Shown one piece after another: positions 1 through 7,485 of a stretch of 14,476 nucleotides of DNA. Position numbers and translations under genes: made by a program. The DNA is taken from positions 1 through 14,476 of the forward strand of contig JAVBPM010000039.1 of NCBI GenBank assembly GCA_031549605.1, in the 5' to 3' direction. Origin of the DNA: WRAI01 sp031549605. Lineage in GTDB: Bacteria; Bacillota; Clostridia; Oscillospirales; UBA929. Position 1 is the stretch's first letter. Each line of letters opens with the position of its first letter. The notes under the pieces were generated by a model. That model was not told where the DNA came from and did no database searches. It worked only from the letters and a program-made list of their open reading frames with translations.

Positions 1-440
1 GGACGCGCGTGCTCTGCTTTGCCTTTGTCGCGGTCAGCGTCTTGTTTGCCACCTTTAAGTTTGCCATCATCGTGTCCATTATGAGCTTTTCGTGGGGCAT
101 GCTGGGCGGCAGCTTTTTGGGTCCCTACCTGTGGGGCCTGTACGGTCGATTTACCACGCGTGCCGGGGCCTGGGCGGGTTTGGCCGGCGGCGCGCTGACG
201 GTGGTGACCCTGACGGTGATCGACACCATTTCCCATCACACACCTGATATCAGCTGGTTCCACGCCTTTGAGCTGGCCAGCAAAAACTCGCCGACCTTCG
301 GCGTGTGGGCGTTAGTAGTATCGGTGGTCGCCGTGCCGCTGGTCAGCCTGATTACCAAAAAACCGGACGCGCAGGCCGTTGACGCCATGTTTGCCGGACT
401 GGGACGGAAAGGAACAAAAGCCGATGATGTGGCAAGCTGA
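1..440 (+). CDS. Sodium:solute symporter (SSS family), C-terminal part only
   Basis: This is the 3' end of a gene that begins left of the window; the frame is open from base 3 and closes at a TGA ending at 440. About 145 residues are visible. They contain at least three hydrophobic membrane segments, at roughly 1-30, 50-72 and 96-116 of the visible part. Between the first two is a glycine-rich stretch (GGSFLGPYLWGLYG) typical of the last helices of Na+/solute symporters of the SSS family. The tail is short, polar and cytoplasmic. The family moves organic acids, amino acids or sugars with Na+; the substrate cannot be read from this fragment. Its last 17 bases overlap the start of the downstream aryl-CoA ligase gene, so the two are very likely co-transcribed. 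I infer, without direct proof, that it may import an aryl acid or related substrate for that pathway. Confidence 0.8.
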   Translation, partial: TRVLCFAFVAVSVLFATFKFAIIVSIMSFSWGMLGGSFLGPYLWGLYGRFTTRAGAWAGLAGGALTVVTLTVIDTISHHTPDISWFHAFELASKNSPTFGVWALVVSVVAVPLVSLITKKPDAQAVDAMFAGLGRKGTKADDVAS

Positions 441-1710
441 CATAGAAACCATGCCGCGCGCGCAGCTGGAACAGCTGCAGCTCAAGCGGTTACAGGATAC
501 CGTTGCCCGACTGCGAGCCAACTCGGCGCTCTATGGTGAGCGGCTCAAAGAGGTCGGCGAGGTCAAGCACCTGCAGGACATAGAAAAGATACCCTTTACC
601 GTCAAGGACGACTTTCGTAACCACTATCCCACGGGACTATTGGCCGTTGACAAGCGCGAGGTCGTGCGCTACCAAGGCTCGTCGGGCACGACGGGCAAGC
701 CGACGATTGCCGGCTACACCAAAAAGGATTTGGAAATCTGGGCCGACTTAGTGGCCCGCGTCGCCTGTGCGGCGGGCGTTACGCCCGAGGACACGGCGCA
801 GGTCTGCTTTGGCTACGGCCTGTTTACCGGCGGCTTTGGACTGCATTACGGACTTGAGCGGCTGGGTGCGGCGGTGCTGCCCATGTCGAGCGGCAACACC
901 GAGCGGCAGCTGATGATGATGGAGGACTTCGGCATCACGGTGCTGATTGCCACGCCGTCTTACGCGCAGTATCTCGGCGAGATGGCGCGCGAGGCGGGCG
1001 TCGCCGGCAAGCTTAAGCTGCGCGTCGGGCTGTTTGGCGGCGAGGGCTGTACGGCCGCCATGCGCCAGCGCATTGAGCAGAATTTGGGCATTGTCGCCAC
1101 CGACAACTACGGCATGTGTGAGCTGACCGGCCCCGGCATATCGGGCGAGTGCTTAGAGCGCAACGGGCTGCACTTTGCCGAGGACTGCTTCTACGTCGAG
1201 GTCATTGACCCCGACACCGGCGCGGTGCTGCCGCGCGGCGAGCAGGGCGAGCTGGTCGTCACCACGCTGATGCGCGACGCGCAGCCGGTGCTGCGCTACC
1301 GCACGCGCGACATCACGCGGCTGCATTACGAGCAGTGTGCCTGCGGCCGCACCCATGTGCGCATGGAAAAGGTCAAGGGTCGCAGCGACGATATGCTGAT
1401 TATCAAGGGCGTCAACGTCTTCCCGTCGCAGATCGAAGGCGTGCTGATGGGCTTTGACCACATCGGCGCCCACTACCAGCTGGTGCTGAAAACGGTCGGC
1501 TTTATCGACACGATGGAAATCAATGTCGAGCTGCTCGACGGCGCGCTGCTGGAGAGCTTTGGCGAACTGGAAAACCTGCAACGGTCGCTGGAAGCGCGGC
1601 TGCACGCCGTGCTGGGGCTGTCGGCCAAGGTCAAGCTGGTTGGCCCGCGCACGCTTGAGCGCTTTACCGGCAAGGCCAAACGAGTCTTAGATTTAAGGAG
1701 CACAACATGA
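424..1710 (+). CDS. Phenylacetate-CoA ligase family protein (AMP-forming arylacetate-CoA ligase), copy 1
   Basis: A 428-residue acyl-adenylate-forming enzyme that activates an aryl acid such as phenylacetate or indoleacetate with ATP and CoA to give aryl-CoA, AMP and PPi. The phosphate-binding loop SSGTTGK lies at residues 86-92. The adenylate-binding segment NYGMCELTGPG is mid-protein, the hinge RYRTRDITRL follows, then GRSDDMLIIKGVNVFPSQIE, and a C-terminal TGKAKRV carries the likely catalytic lysine. The length is normal for the PaaK family. I chose the ATG at 424 over the one at 379 because a GGAAAGGA ribosome site lies about 10 bases upstream and because copy 2 at 4015 also begins Met-Met-Trp. 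The gene overlaps the symporter by 17 bases and its stop overlaps the iorA start (ATGA). The exact aryl substrate is not evident; co-location with IorAB suggests arylacetates. Confidence 0.92.
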   Translation: MMWQADIETMPRAQLEQLQLKRLQDTVARLRANSALYGERLKEVGEVKHLQDIEKIPFTVKDDFRNHYPTGLLAVDKREVVRYQGSSGTTGKPTIAGYTKKDLEIWADLVARVACAAGVTPEDTAQVCFGYGLFTGGFGLHYGLERLGAAVLPMSSGNTERQLMMMEDFGITVLIATPSYAQYLGEMAREAGVAGKLKLRVGLFGGEGCTAAMRQRIEQNLGIVATDNYGMCELTGPGISGECLERNGLHFAEDCFYVEVIDPDTGAVLPRGEQGELVVTTLMRDAQPVLRYRTRDITRLHYEQCACGRTHVRMEKVKGRSDDMLIIKGVNVFPSQIEGVLMGFDHIGAHYQLVLKTVGFIDTMEINVELLDGALLESFGELENLQRSLEARLHAVLGLSAKVKLVGPRTLERFTGKAKRVLDLRSTT

Positions 1711-3443
1711 ACGACAGACAACTGATGCTGGGCAACGAGGCGGTGGCGCGCGGGCTGTACGAGTCCGGCTGTCGCTTTGTCTCCTCCTATCCCGGAACGC
1801 CCAGCACTGAAATTACCGAATACGCCGCCCGTTACGACGAGCTGGCCGTTGAATGGGCACCCAACGAAAAGGTGGCCGCCGAGGCCGCCGTCGGCGCCTG
1901 CATTGTCGGCGCCCGCGCCTTTAGCGGCATGAAGCACGTCGGGCTTAACGTCGCCGCCGACCCTATTTTCACCGCCGCGTACACCGGCGTCAACGGCGGG
2001 CTGGTGCTGGGTGTGGCCGACGACATGGGCATTCACAGCAGCCAAAACGAGCAGGACAGCCGCCACTACGCCCGCGCGAGCAAGCTGCCCATGCTTGAGC
2101 CGAGCGACAGCCAGCAGTGCCTGGATTACACCAAGCTGGCGTTTGACTTGTCCGAGCAGTTTGACACGCCTGTCTTTTTGCGGCTGTCGACCCGCATTTC
2201 CCACGCCCGTTCGGCGGTCAATCTGTCGCCGCGCGTCGATGTGCCGCTCAAGCCGTACGAGAAAAACATCGGCAAGTACGTCATGATGCCGGCCAACGCG
2301 CGTGTGCGCCATGTCGCAGTTGAACAGCGGCTGGACGCACTGCGCCAGTGGGCGGAACAGTCGGACATCAACACCGTTGAATACAATGGCGACAAGCGCA
2401 TCGGCATTGTGGCCGCCGGTATTGCCTACCAAACGGCGCGCGAGGCGCTGGGCGACAACGTCAGCTACCTCAGGCTGGGCTGTGTGTTTCCGCTGGCGTT
2501 GGACAAAATTCGCGCCTTTGCCGACAGCGTCGAGACACTGTACATCATCGAGGAGCTGGACGACTTTGTCGAACAGACCGTCCGCGCCGCCGGCATCGCC
2601 TGTCAGGGCAAGGCGCTCTTTTCGCCCATGGGCGAGTACACCGTGTCGCAGCTGCGTGCCGCCATACTGGGCGAGCGCGTTGAACAGGCCGCCGCGCCGA
2701 CGCTGCCCGGTCGTCCGCCGGTGCTGTGCCCCGGTTGCCCGCACCGCGGTGTGTTTCATGTGCTCAAGGGCATGAAGCTCTTTGTCAGCGGTGACATCGG
2801 CTGCTATACGCTGGGTGCCGCCGCGCCGCTGTCGGCGCTGGACACCACGCTGTGCATGGGTGCCAGCATCAGCGGTCTGCACGGCGCCTGCCGCGTGACC
2901 GGTCTGGCCGACAAGTCGGTGGCGGTCATCGGTGACTCCACGTTCCTGCACTCGGGCATCACCGGACTGATGAATGCCGTGTACAACGGCAGCGGCGCGA
3001 CGCTGCTGATTTTAGACAACTCGACAACCGGCATGACCGGCCACCAGCCCAACCCCGCGACCGGCATGACCATCAAGGGCGACCCCGCCTACAGCGTTGA
3101 TTTGGAGGCGCTGTGCCGCGCTGTCGGTGTGCAGGACGTCGCCACAGTCGACGCCCACGACCTCGACGGGCTGAAAGCCGCCGTGCAGTCGGCGCTGAAA
3201 AAACCGGAGGTGTCGGTAGTTATTTGCCGCCGCCCCTGCGTGCTGTTGAAAAGCGTGAAGCGCCTGCCCGCCTTTGTCGTCAACGACAGCTGCAAACACT
3301 GCGGCGCTTGCCTGAAAATCGCCTGTCCCGCCATTGCGCGCGGCGACAAGGCCATGACCATTGACCCGACGCTGTGCGTCGGCTGCGGCCTGTGCGCCAA
3401 AGTGTGTAAATTCAACGCCATGGAACAGGCGGTGAGCCTATGA
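1707..3443 (+). CDS. iorA: Indolepyruvate:ferredoxin oxidoreductase, alpha subunit
   Basis: This is the TPP- and iron-sulfur-containing subunit of the enzyme that oxidatively decarboxylates arylpyruvates to aryl-acetyl-CoA, passing two electrons to ferredoxin; the reverse is reductive carboxylation. The 578-residue length is typical. The N-terminal pyrimidine-binding domain shows YPGTP at 28-32. The family motif CPGCPHRG begins at Cys341, and the TPP/Mg signature runs from Gly409-Asp410 to Asn438. The C-terminal ferredoxin-like domain has Cys529, 532, 535 and 540 (CX2CX2CX4CP spacing, which IorA proteins are known to show) and Cys557, 560, 563 and 567 (CX2CX2CX3C), enough for two [4Fe-4S] clusters. 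The ATG at 1707 sits within ATGA over the ligase stop, with AAGGAG about 8 bases upstream. The stop overlaps iorB in the same way, so the two subunits are translationally coupled. Confidence 0.96.
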   Translation: MNDRQLMLGNEAVARGLYESGCRFVSSYPGTPSTEITEYAARYDELAVEWAPNEKVAAEAAVGACIVGARAFSGMKHVGLNVAADPIFTAAYTGVNGGLVLGVADDMGIHSSQNEQDSRHYARASKLPMLEPSDSQQCLDYTKLAFDLSEQFDTPVFLRLSTRISHARSAVNLSPRVDVPLKPYEKNIGKYVMMPANARVRHVAVEQRLDALRQWAEQSDINTVEYNGDKRIGIVAAGIAYQTAREALGDNVSYLRLGCVFPLALDKIRAFADSVETLYIIEELDDFVEQTVRAAGIACQGKALFSPMGEYTVSQLRAAILGERVEQAAAPTLPGRPPVLCPGCPHRGVFHVLKGMKLFVSGDIGCYTLGAAAPLSALDTTLCMGASISGLHGACRVTGLADKSVAVIGDSTFLHSGITGLMNAVYNGSGATLLILDNSTTGMTGHQPNPATGMTIKGDPAYSVDLEALCRAVGVQDVATVDAHDLDGLKAAVQSALKKPEVSVVICRRPCVLLKSVKRLPAFVVNDSCKHCGACLKIACPAIARGDKAMTIDPTLCVGCGLCAKVCKFNAMEQAVSL

Positions 3444-4009
3444 CCAACATTTTAATCGGCGGCGTCGGCGGACAGGGCAGCCTGTTGGCCAGCCAGCTGC
3501 TGGGCAAGCTCTTTCTCGCGCGCGGCCTTGACGTCAAGGTCAGCGAGGTGCACGGCATGAGCCAGCGCGGCGGCAGCGTAGTCACCTACGTCCGCGCCGG
3601 ACAACAGGTGGCGTGGCCGCTCATCGAGCCGGGCGAGGTCGATTTGCTGATTGCGCTGGAAGGGCTAGAAGCGCTGCGCTGGGCGCACCATGTCAAGCGC
3701 GGCGGCGCGGTGGCTGCCAGCAGCCAGCGCATCAACCCCATGCCGGTGCTGACCGGCGCGGCCGCCTATCCCGACGATTTGTCGCCGCTGCATGACAACG
3801 ACCGCAAGGTCGTGCTGCTCGATGCCGCCGACTTGGCGGTCCAGGCGGGCAGCGCGCGCTGCGCCAACGTCGTGCTGCTGGGCGCGGCGTCGACGCTGCT
3901 GGACTTTTCGCTTGACGAGTGGCAGGCGGTGCTGGATACGCTGCCGGAAAAAATTAAGACGATGAACAAGACGGCATTCGACTTGGGTCGAAGCGCCGCG
4001 GGAGTATAA
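3440..4009 (+). CDS. iorB: Indolepyruvate:ferredoxin oxidoreductase, beta subunit
   Basis: The 189-residue gamma-type subunit of 2-oxoacid:ferredoxin oxidoreductases, which pairs with IorA to form the active heteromer in the cytoplasm. The N-terminus carries the family's glycine-rich GGVGGQG at residues 7-13. It is followed by the conserved SEVHGMSQRGGSV segment and by PLIEPGEVDLLIALE, all characteristic of IorB. The start codon overlaps the iorA stop (ATGA) with only a weak GGTGAG upstream, which suggests expression by translational coupling and equal subunit dosage. Five bases separate its TAA from the second CoA ligase. Nothing appears truncated. Confidence 0.95.
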   Translation: MTNILIGGVGGQGSLLASQLLGKLFLARGLDVKVSEVHGMSQRGGSVVTYVRAGQQVAWPLIEPGEVDLLIALEGLEALRWAHHVKRGGAVAASSQRINPMPVLTGAAAYPDDLSPLHDNDRKVVLLDAADLAVQAGSARCANVVLLGAASTLLDFSLDEWQAVLDTLPEKIKTMNKTAFDLGRSAAGV

Positions 4010-4014
4010 TTACT

Positions 4015-5298
4015 ATGATGTGGAATGAGAAAATTGAAACAGCCGACGCCGTCACCATGCGCGCGCTGCAAAGCCAGCGGCTGCGTAAAACGGTCGAGCG
4101 CGCGTGGCGCGTGCCCGCCTACCGCGCCAAAATGGAGGCGGCCGGGCTGACGCCGCGCGACATCAAGAGCATTGACGACTTGCACAAGCTGCCCTTCACC
4201 ACCAAAAACGACCTGCGCGACAACTACCCCTACGGCATGTTTGCCGTGCCGCTGAACGAGGTGGTGCGCGTGCACGCGTCGTCGGGCACGACGGGCAAGC
4301 AGACGGTGGTTGGCTACACGCGCCACGACATTGACCTGTGGAACGAGTGCATGGCGCGCAGCCTGACCATGACCGGCGTCAGCAAGGCCGACGTCGTGCA
4401 CGTCTCCTACGGCTACGGCCTGTTTACCGGCGGTCTCGGCGGTCATTACGGCAGCGAGACGGTCGGCGCGACCACCGTGCCGGTGTCGACCGGCAACACC
4501 AAGCGTCAGCTGCAAATTATGCAGGACTTCGGCTCAACGGTGCTGCTGTGCACGCCGTCATACGCCATGCTGCTGGGCGACGCCGTGCAGGAGCAGCAGC
4601 TGGACATCAAGCTGCGCGTCGGCATCTTCGGCGCCGAGCCGTGGACCGAGCAAATGCGCGCCGCCATTGAGCAACGGCTGGGCATCAACGCCTATGACAT
4701 CTATGGCATGAGCGAAATCTCCGGGCCGGGTGTGTCGATGGAGTGCACCGAGAAAAACGGGCTGCACATCCACGAGGATCACTTCTACCCCGAAATCATC
4801 GACCCCGAAACGGGCGAGGTGCTGCCCGACGGCGCTACCGGCGAATTGGTGTTTACCTGCATTACCAAGGAGGCGCTACCGCTTGTGCGCTACCGCACGC
4901 GCGACATCACGCGTCTTGACCGCACCGTCTGCGGCTGCGGGCGCACGCTGGTGCGGATGCACAAGCCGACCGGTCGCACCGACGATATGCTGATTATTCG
5001 CGGCGTCAACGTCTTCCCGTCGCAAATCGAGAGCGTGCTGCTGTCGCTGGGCGCGTCGCCGCACTATCAAATTATTGTCGACCGCAAAAACCACCTCGAC
5101 AGCATGGAGGTGCTGGTCGAGATGAGTCAGGAGCTGTTCAGCGACGAGGTCAAGCTGATTGAGAAGCTGGAGCACAAGATACAAAAGGAAATCGAAAACA
5201 CGCTGGGCATCGGCGCCAAGGTGACCCTAGTGTCGCCCAACACCGTGGCGCGCAGCGAGGGCAAGGCCGTCCGTGTCGTGGACAAACGCAAGCTGTAA
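4015..5298 (+). CDS. Phenylacetate-CoA ligase family protein (AMP-forming arylacetate-CoA ligase), copy 2
   Basis: A 427-residue paralogue of the ligase at 424, collinear along its whole length. SSGTTGK lies at 89-95, then YGYGLFTGGLGGHYG, DIYGMSEISGPG, RYRTRDITRL, GRTDDMLIIRGVNVFPSQIE, and a C-terminal SEGKAVRVVDKRK that matches the usual PaaK ending more closely than copy 1 does. It is predicted to form aryl-CoA from an aryl acid, ATP and CoA. In reverse it could release the aryl acid while making ATP from AMP and PPi, but that direction is inference. GGGAG lies about 10 bases before the ATG at 4015; a second ATG follows directly, as in copy 1. The next gene, the ACT protein, starts 12 bases later. 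This ligase-plus-ACT pairing is common in Clostridia. Confidence 0.94.
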   Translation: MMWNEKIETADAVTMRALQSQRLRKTVERAWRVPAYRAKMEAAGLTPRDIKSIDDLHKLPFTTKNDLRDNYPYGMFAVPLNEVVRVHASSGTTGKQTVVGYTRHDIDLWNECMARSLTMTGVSKADVVHVSYGYGLFTGGLGGHYGSETVGATTVPVSTGNTKRQLQIMQDFGSTVLLCTPSYAMLLGDAVQEQQLDIKLRVGIFGAEPWTEQMRAAIEQRLGINAYDIYGMSEISGPGVSMECTEKNGLHIHEDHFYPEIIDPETGEVLPDGATGELVFTCITKEALPLVRYRTRDITRLDRTVCGCGRTLVRMHKPTGRTDDMLIIRGVNVFPSQIESVLLSLGASPHYQIIVDRKNHLDSMEVLVEMSQELFSDEVKLIEKLEHKIQKEIENTLGIGAKVTLVSPNTVARSEGKAVRVVDKRKL

Positions 5299-5304
5299 GG
5301 AGGG
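5297..5304 (+). promoter_or_regulatory. Strong ribosome binding site for the ACT-domain gene
   Basis: AAGGAGGG overlaps the stop codon of the second CoA ligase and lies 6 bases before the ATG at 5311. It is the closest match to the full anti-Shine-Dalgarno complement in the left operon, which suggests that the ACT protein is translated well and independently of the upstream gene. Confidence 0.75.
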
Positions 5305-5310
5305 AATGGC

Positions 5311-5742
5311 ATGATCATCAGTCAAATCTCGGTTTTTGTCGAAAATGAGTTCGGACGCCTGTCCGACGTCACCGAAATCCTGACCGCCAACCAGATCGAC
5401 ATTCGCGCGCTGTCGATTGCCGACACCACCAACTTCGGAATTCTGCGTCTCATTGTCAACGCGCCGGAAAAGGCGCTGCAGGTGCTGCGCGAGGAGGGCT
5501 TTACCGTCAGCCTGACCAAGGTCATCGCCGTGCGGCTGGAGGACACGCCCGGCTCGCTCAACAACGTGCTGCAGGCGCTGAAAAAAAGCGACGTCAGCGT
5601 CGAGTACGCCTACGCCTTTATCACGCGCAAGGCCGACGACGCCTATGTCATCCTGCGCATCGAGGATTTGGACAACGCCATTGCCGTACTGCTGCGCGAG
5701 GGCTTTACGCTGATGGCCGCCAGCCAGATTTATCAGCTGTGA
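5311..5742 (+). CDS. Tandem ACT-domain protein (possible aromatic amino acid sensor)
   Basis: A 143-residue protein made almost entirely of two ACT domains, at about residues 3-68 and 72-140. Each shows the beta-alpha-beta start (ISVFVENEFGRLSDVTEIL and AVRLEDTPGSLNNVLQALK) with the G-(R/S)-L turn where ACT domains bind amino acids. There is no fused enzyme or DNA-binding part. Stand-alone double-ACT proteins of this kind often sit next to PaaK-type ligases in Clostridia and archaea. Binding of phenylalanine, tyrosine or tryptophan and control of the neighbouring enzymes is the natural inference, but no ligand is proven by sequence. The start at 5311 follows AAGGAGGG by 6 bases. The stop overlaps the GTG start of the PLP enzyme (GTGA). 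Confidence 0.9.
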   Translation: MIISQISVFVENEFGRLSDVTEILTANQIDIRALSIADTTNFGILRLIVNAPEKALQVLREEGFTVSLTKVIAVRLEDTPGSLNNVLQALKKSDVSVEYAYAFITRKADDAYVILRIEDLDNAIAVLLREGFTLMAASQIYQL

Positions 5743-6956
5743 CCGCCGAAACGCGCATTGCACAGGCCGAGGCCGTCCTAGCGCCGGTCTTTGCTTCCTT
5801 TGACAAAGCAAGTGCCGCCAACACCGAACGGGTGCTGGCGGCCTTTGCACGCGCGCGCGTCAGCGACAGCATGTTTGGCGGCACGACCGGCTACGGCTAC
5901 GACGACGCCGGACGGCAGGCGCTGGACGACATCTACGCCGAGGTGTTTGGCGCGCCGTCGGCGCTGGTGCGTATCGGCTTTGTCAACGGCACGCACGCCA
6001 TTGCCTGCGCGCTGTTTGGCGCGACGCGGCCGGGTCAGACGCTGATTTCCGCCTTTGGCGCGCCCTACGACACGCTGCGCGGCGTGATACAGGGCGGCGA
6101 CGGCACGCTGCAGCAGCACGGCGTGCGCTATGTTGAAATCGCGCCGACCGACGACGGCGACATCGACCGCGCCGCACTGGGCGAAGCGCTGGAAGGTCTT
6201 GACGGCGGCGCGGTGCTGGTACAGCGCTCGCGCGGCTACAGCAGCCGCCGCGCGTTGAGCATCGATGACATGGAGAATCTCTTTGCCTTCATCAAATCGC
6301 AAAACCCAACGGTTAACATTGTCGTCGACAACTGCTACGGCGAGTTTGTTGAAACGCGTGAGCCGACGGCGGTCGGTGCCGACCTGTGCGTCGGCTCGCT
6401 GATTAAAAACCCCGGCGGCGGACTGGCGCCGTGCGGCGGCTATGTCTGCGGGCGCGCTGATTTGGTTGAGCGCGCCGCCGCGCGGCTGACCGCGCCCGGC
6501 ATCGGCGGCCATTGTGGCGCAACGCTGGGGCAAAACCGGCTGCTGTTTCAGGGGCTGTTCATGGCGCCGCACGTCGTGGCCGGTGCGCTCAAGGTCAATG
6601 CCTTGGCAGCGCAGGTGTTGAGCGACTTGGGGTATACTGTGTCGCCGCAACCGCGCGAGCACCATGGCGACATCATCCTGCGCGTTGACTTCGGCACTGC
6701 CGAGCCGCTGCTGGCCTTTATGCGCGGCATTCAGGCCGGTTCACCCGTCGACAGCTTTGCCTCGCCCGAGCCGTGGCCTATGCCCGGCTACGACTGCGAT
6801 GTGGTGATGGCGGCCGGTGCCTTTGTGCAGGGCTCGTCCATCGAGCTGTCGGCCGACGCGCCGATGCGACCGCCCTATACCGCCTACATGCAGGGCGGGC
6901 TGACCTACGAGGCGGGTCGCGCCTGCCTCAAAAAGGTGGTGGCGTCGCTGTGCTGA
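5739..6956 (+). CDS. Methionine gamma-lyase / aluminum-resistance family PLP enzyme
   Basis: A 405-residue pyridoxal-phosphate fold-type I protein of the family annotated as aluminum resistance protein or methionine gamma-lyase family protein (COG4100-like). Family hallmarks include TTGYGYDDAGRQALDDIYAE, then VRIGFVNGTHAIACALFG, VDNCYGEFVE and the PLP-lysine segment SLIKNPGGG, in which the Schiff-base lysine is Lys223. A carbon-sulfur lyase acting on methionine, cystathionine or a related amino acid is the family expectation; the true substrate is unsettled. It starts with GTG at 5739 inside a GTGA overlap with the ACT gene. No Shine-Dalgarno sequence is obvious, so translation probably depends on coupling. 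The N-terminal residues align with the family pattern, supporting this start. The stop overlaps ruvC by 7 bases. Confidence 0.9.
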   Translation: MTAETRIAQAEAVLAPVFASFDKASAANTERVLAAFARARVSDSMFGGTTGYGYDDAGRQALDDIYAEVFGAPSALVRIGFVNGTHAIACALFGATRPGQTLISAFGAPYDTLRGVIQGGDGTLQQHGVRYVEIAPTDDGDIDRAALGEALEGLDGGAVLVQRSRGYSSRRALSIDDMENLFAFIKSQNPTVNIVVDNCYGEFVETREPTAVGADLCVGSLIKNPGGGLAPCGGYVCGRADLVERAAARLTAPGIGGHCGATLGQNRLLFQGLFMAPHVVAGALKVNALAAQVLSDLGYTVSPQPREHHGDIILRVDFGTAEPLLAFMRGIQAGSPVDSFASPEPWPMPGYDCDVVMAAGAFVQGSSIELSADAPMRPPYTAYMQGGLTYEAGRACLKKVVASLC

Positions 6957-7450
6957 TCATGGGCATTGACCCCGGCATCGGCACCGTTGGCTTTGGCTTT
7001 TTGCGCAAGGAGGGTCACGCGCTGCGCGCCGTAAAATACGGCGTTATCCGCACCACGCCGGGTCTGCCGCTGGGCGACCGGCTGCTGACGCTGGAGGCCG
7101 ACATGAACGAGCTGCTGGACGCCTTTAAGCCCGACGTGCTGGCCATTGAGGAGCTGTTTTTCAACAAGAATATCACAACCGGCATCACGGTCGCCCATGC
7201 GCGCGGCGTGATTTTGCTGGCCGCCGCGCACCACCATGTGCCGGTGTATGAGTACAACCCCGCCAGCATTAAGCTGGCAGCCACCGGCTACGGCAAGGCG
7301 ACCAAGTCGCAGGTCATTACAATGACGCAGCAGCTGCTGGCTCTGGCCAAAAAGCCCAGCCCCGACGACGCCGCCGACGCGCTGGCCGTGGCGCTGTGCC
7401 ACAGCTTCCACGCGCCGTGGCACGAGGCGACCTCACAGTCGAACAGGTAA
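6950..7450 (+). CDS. ruvC: Crossover junction endodeoxyribonuclease RuvC
   Basis: The 166-residue Holliday-junction resolvase, which cuts four-way DNA junctions during recombinational repair, normally with RuvAB. The RNase H-like catalytic acids are present: Asp7 in GIDPG, Glu67 in AIEELFF, and Asp140 and Asp143 in DDAADAL. The typical TGYGKATKSQV segment is also present. The GTG at 6950 is preferred: it gives the usual four-residue lead before GIDPG and a length of about 166, and AAGGTGG lies about 10 bases upstream. An ATG at 6959 is a weaker alternative, and a longer open frame back to 6773 is only overlap with the previous gene. It is the last gene of the operon. ruvA and ruvB, often next to it in Firmicutes, are not in the window. 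Confidence 0.95.
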   Translation: MLIMGIDPGIGTVGFGFLRKEGHALRAVKYGVIRTTPGLPLGDRLLTLEADMNELLDAFKPDVLAIEELFFNKNITTGITVAHARGVILLAAAHHHVPVYEYNPASIKLAATGYGKATKSQVITMTQQLLALAKKPSPDDAADALAVALCHSFHAPWHEATSQSNR

Positions 7451-7480
7451 AAGCGACAAGGGTAAGCCCTTGTCGCTTTT
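7449..7480. terminator. Intrinsic terminator between ruvC and the convergent cotH-like gene
   Basis: A perfect 14-bp inverted repeat (AAAAGCGACAAGGG at 7449-7462 and its complement at 7467-7480) encloses a TAAG loop. It has A's on the left arm and T's on the right, so it can terminate in both directions. It begins at the last bases of ruvC and lies 6 bases from the end of the convergent gene, so one hairpin probably serves both units. Confidence 0.9.
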
Positions 7481-7485
7481 CTGTG

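Noticed and set aside
1473..2951. A 492-codon open frame on the minus strand opposite the end of ligase 1 and most of iorA
   Set aside because: Its product is a biased run of His, Gln, Arg, Ala and Gly with no recognisable domain, and it is the mirror of strongly supported genes. GC-rich codon use leaves such antisense frames open.
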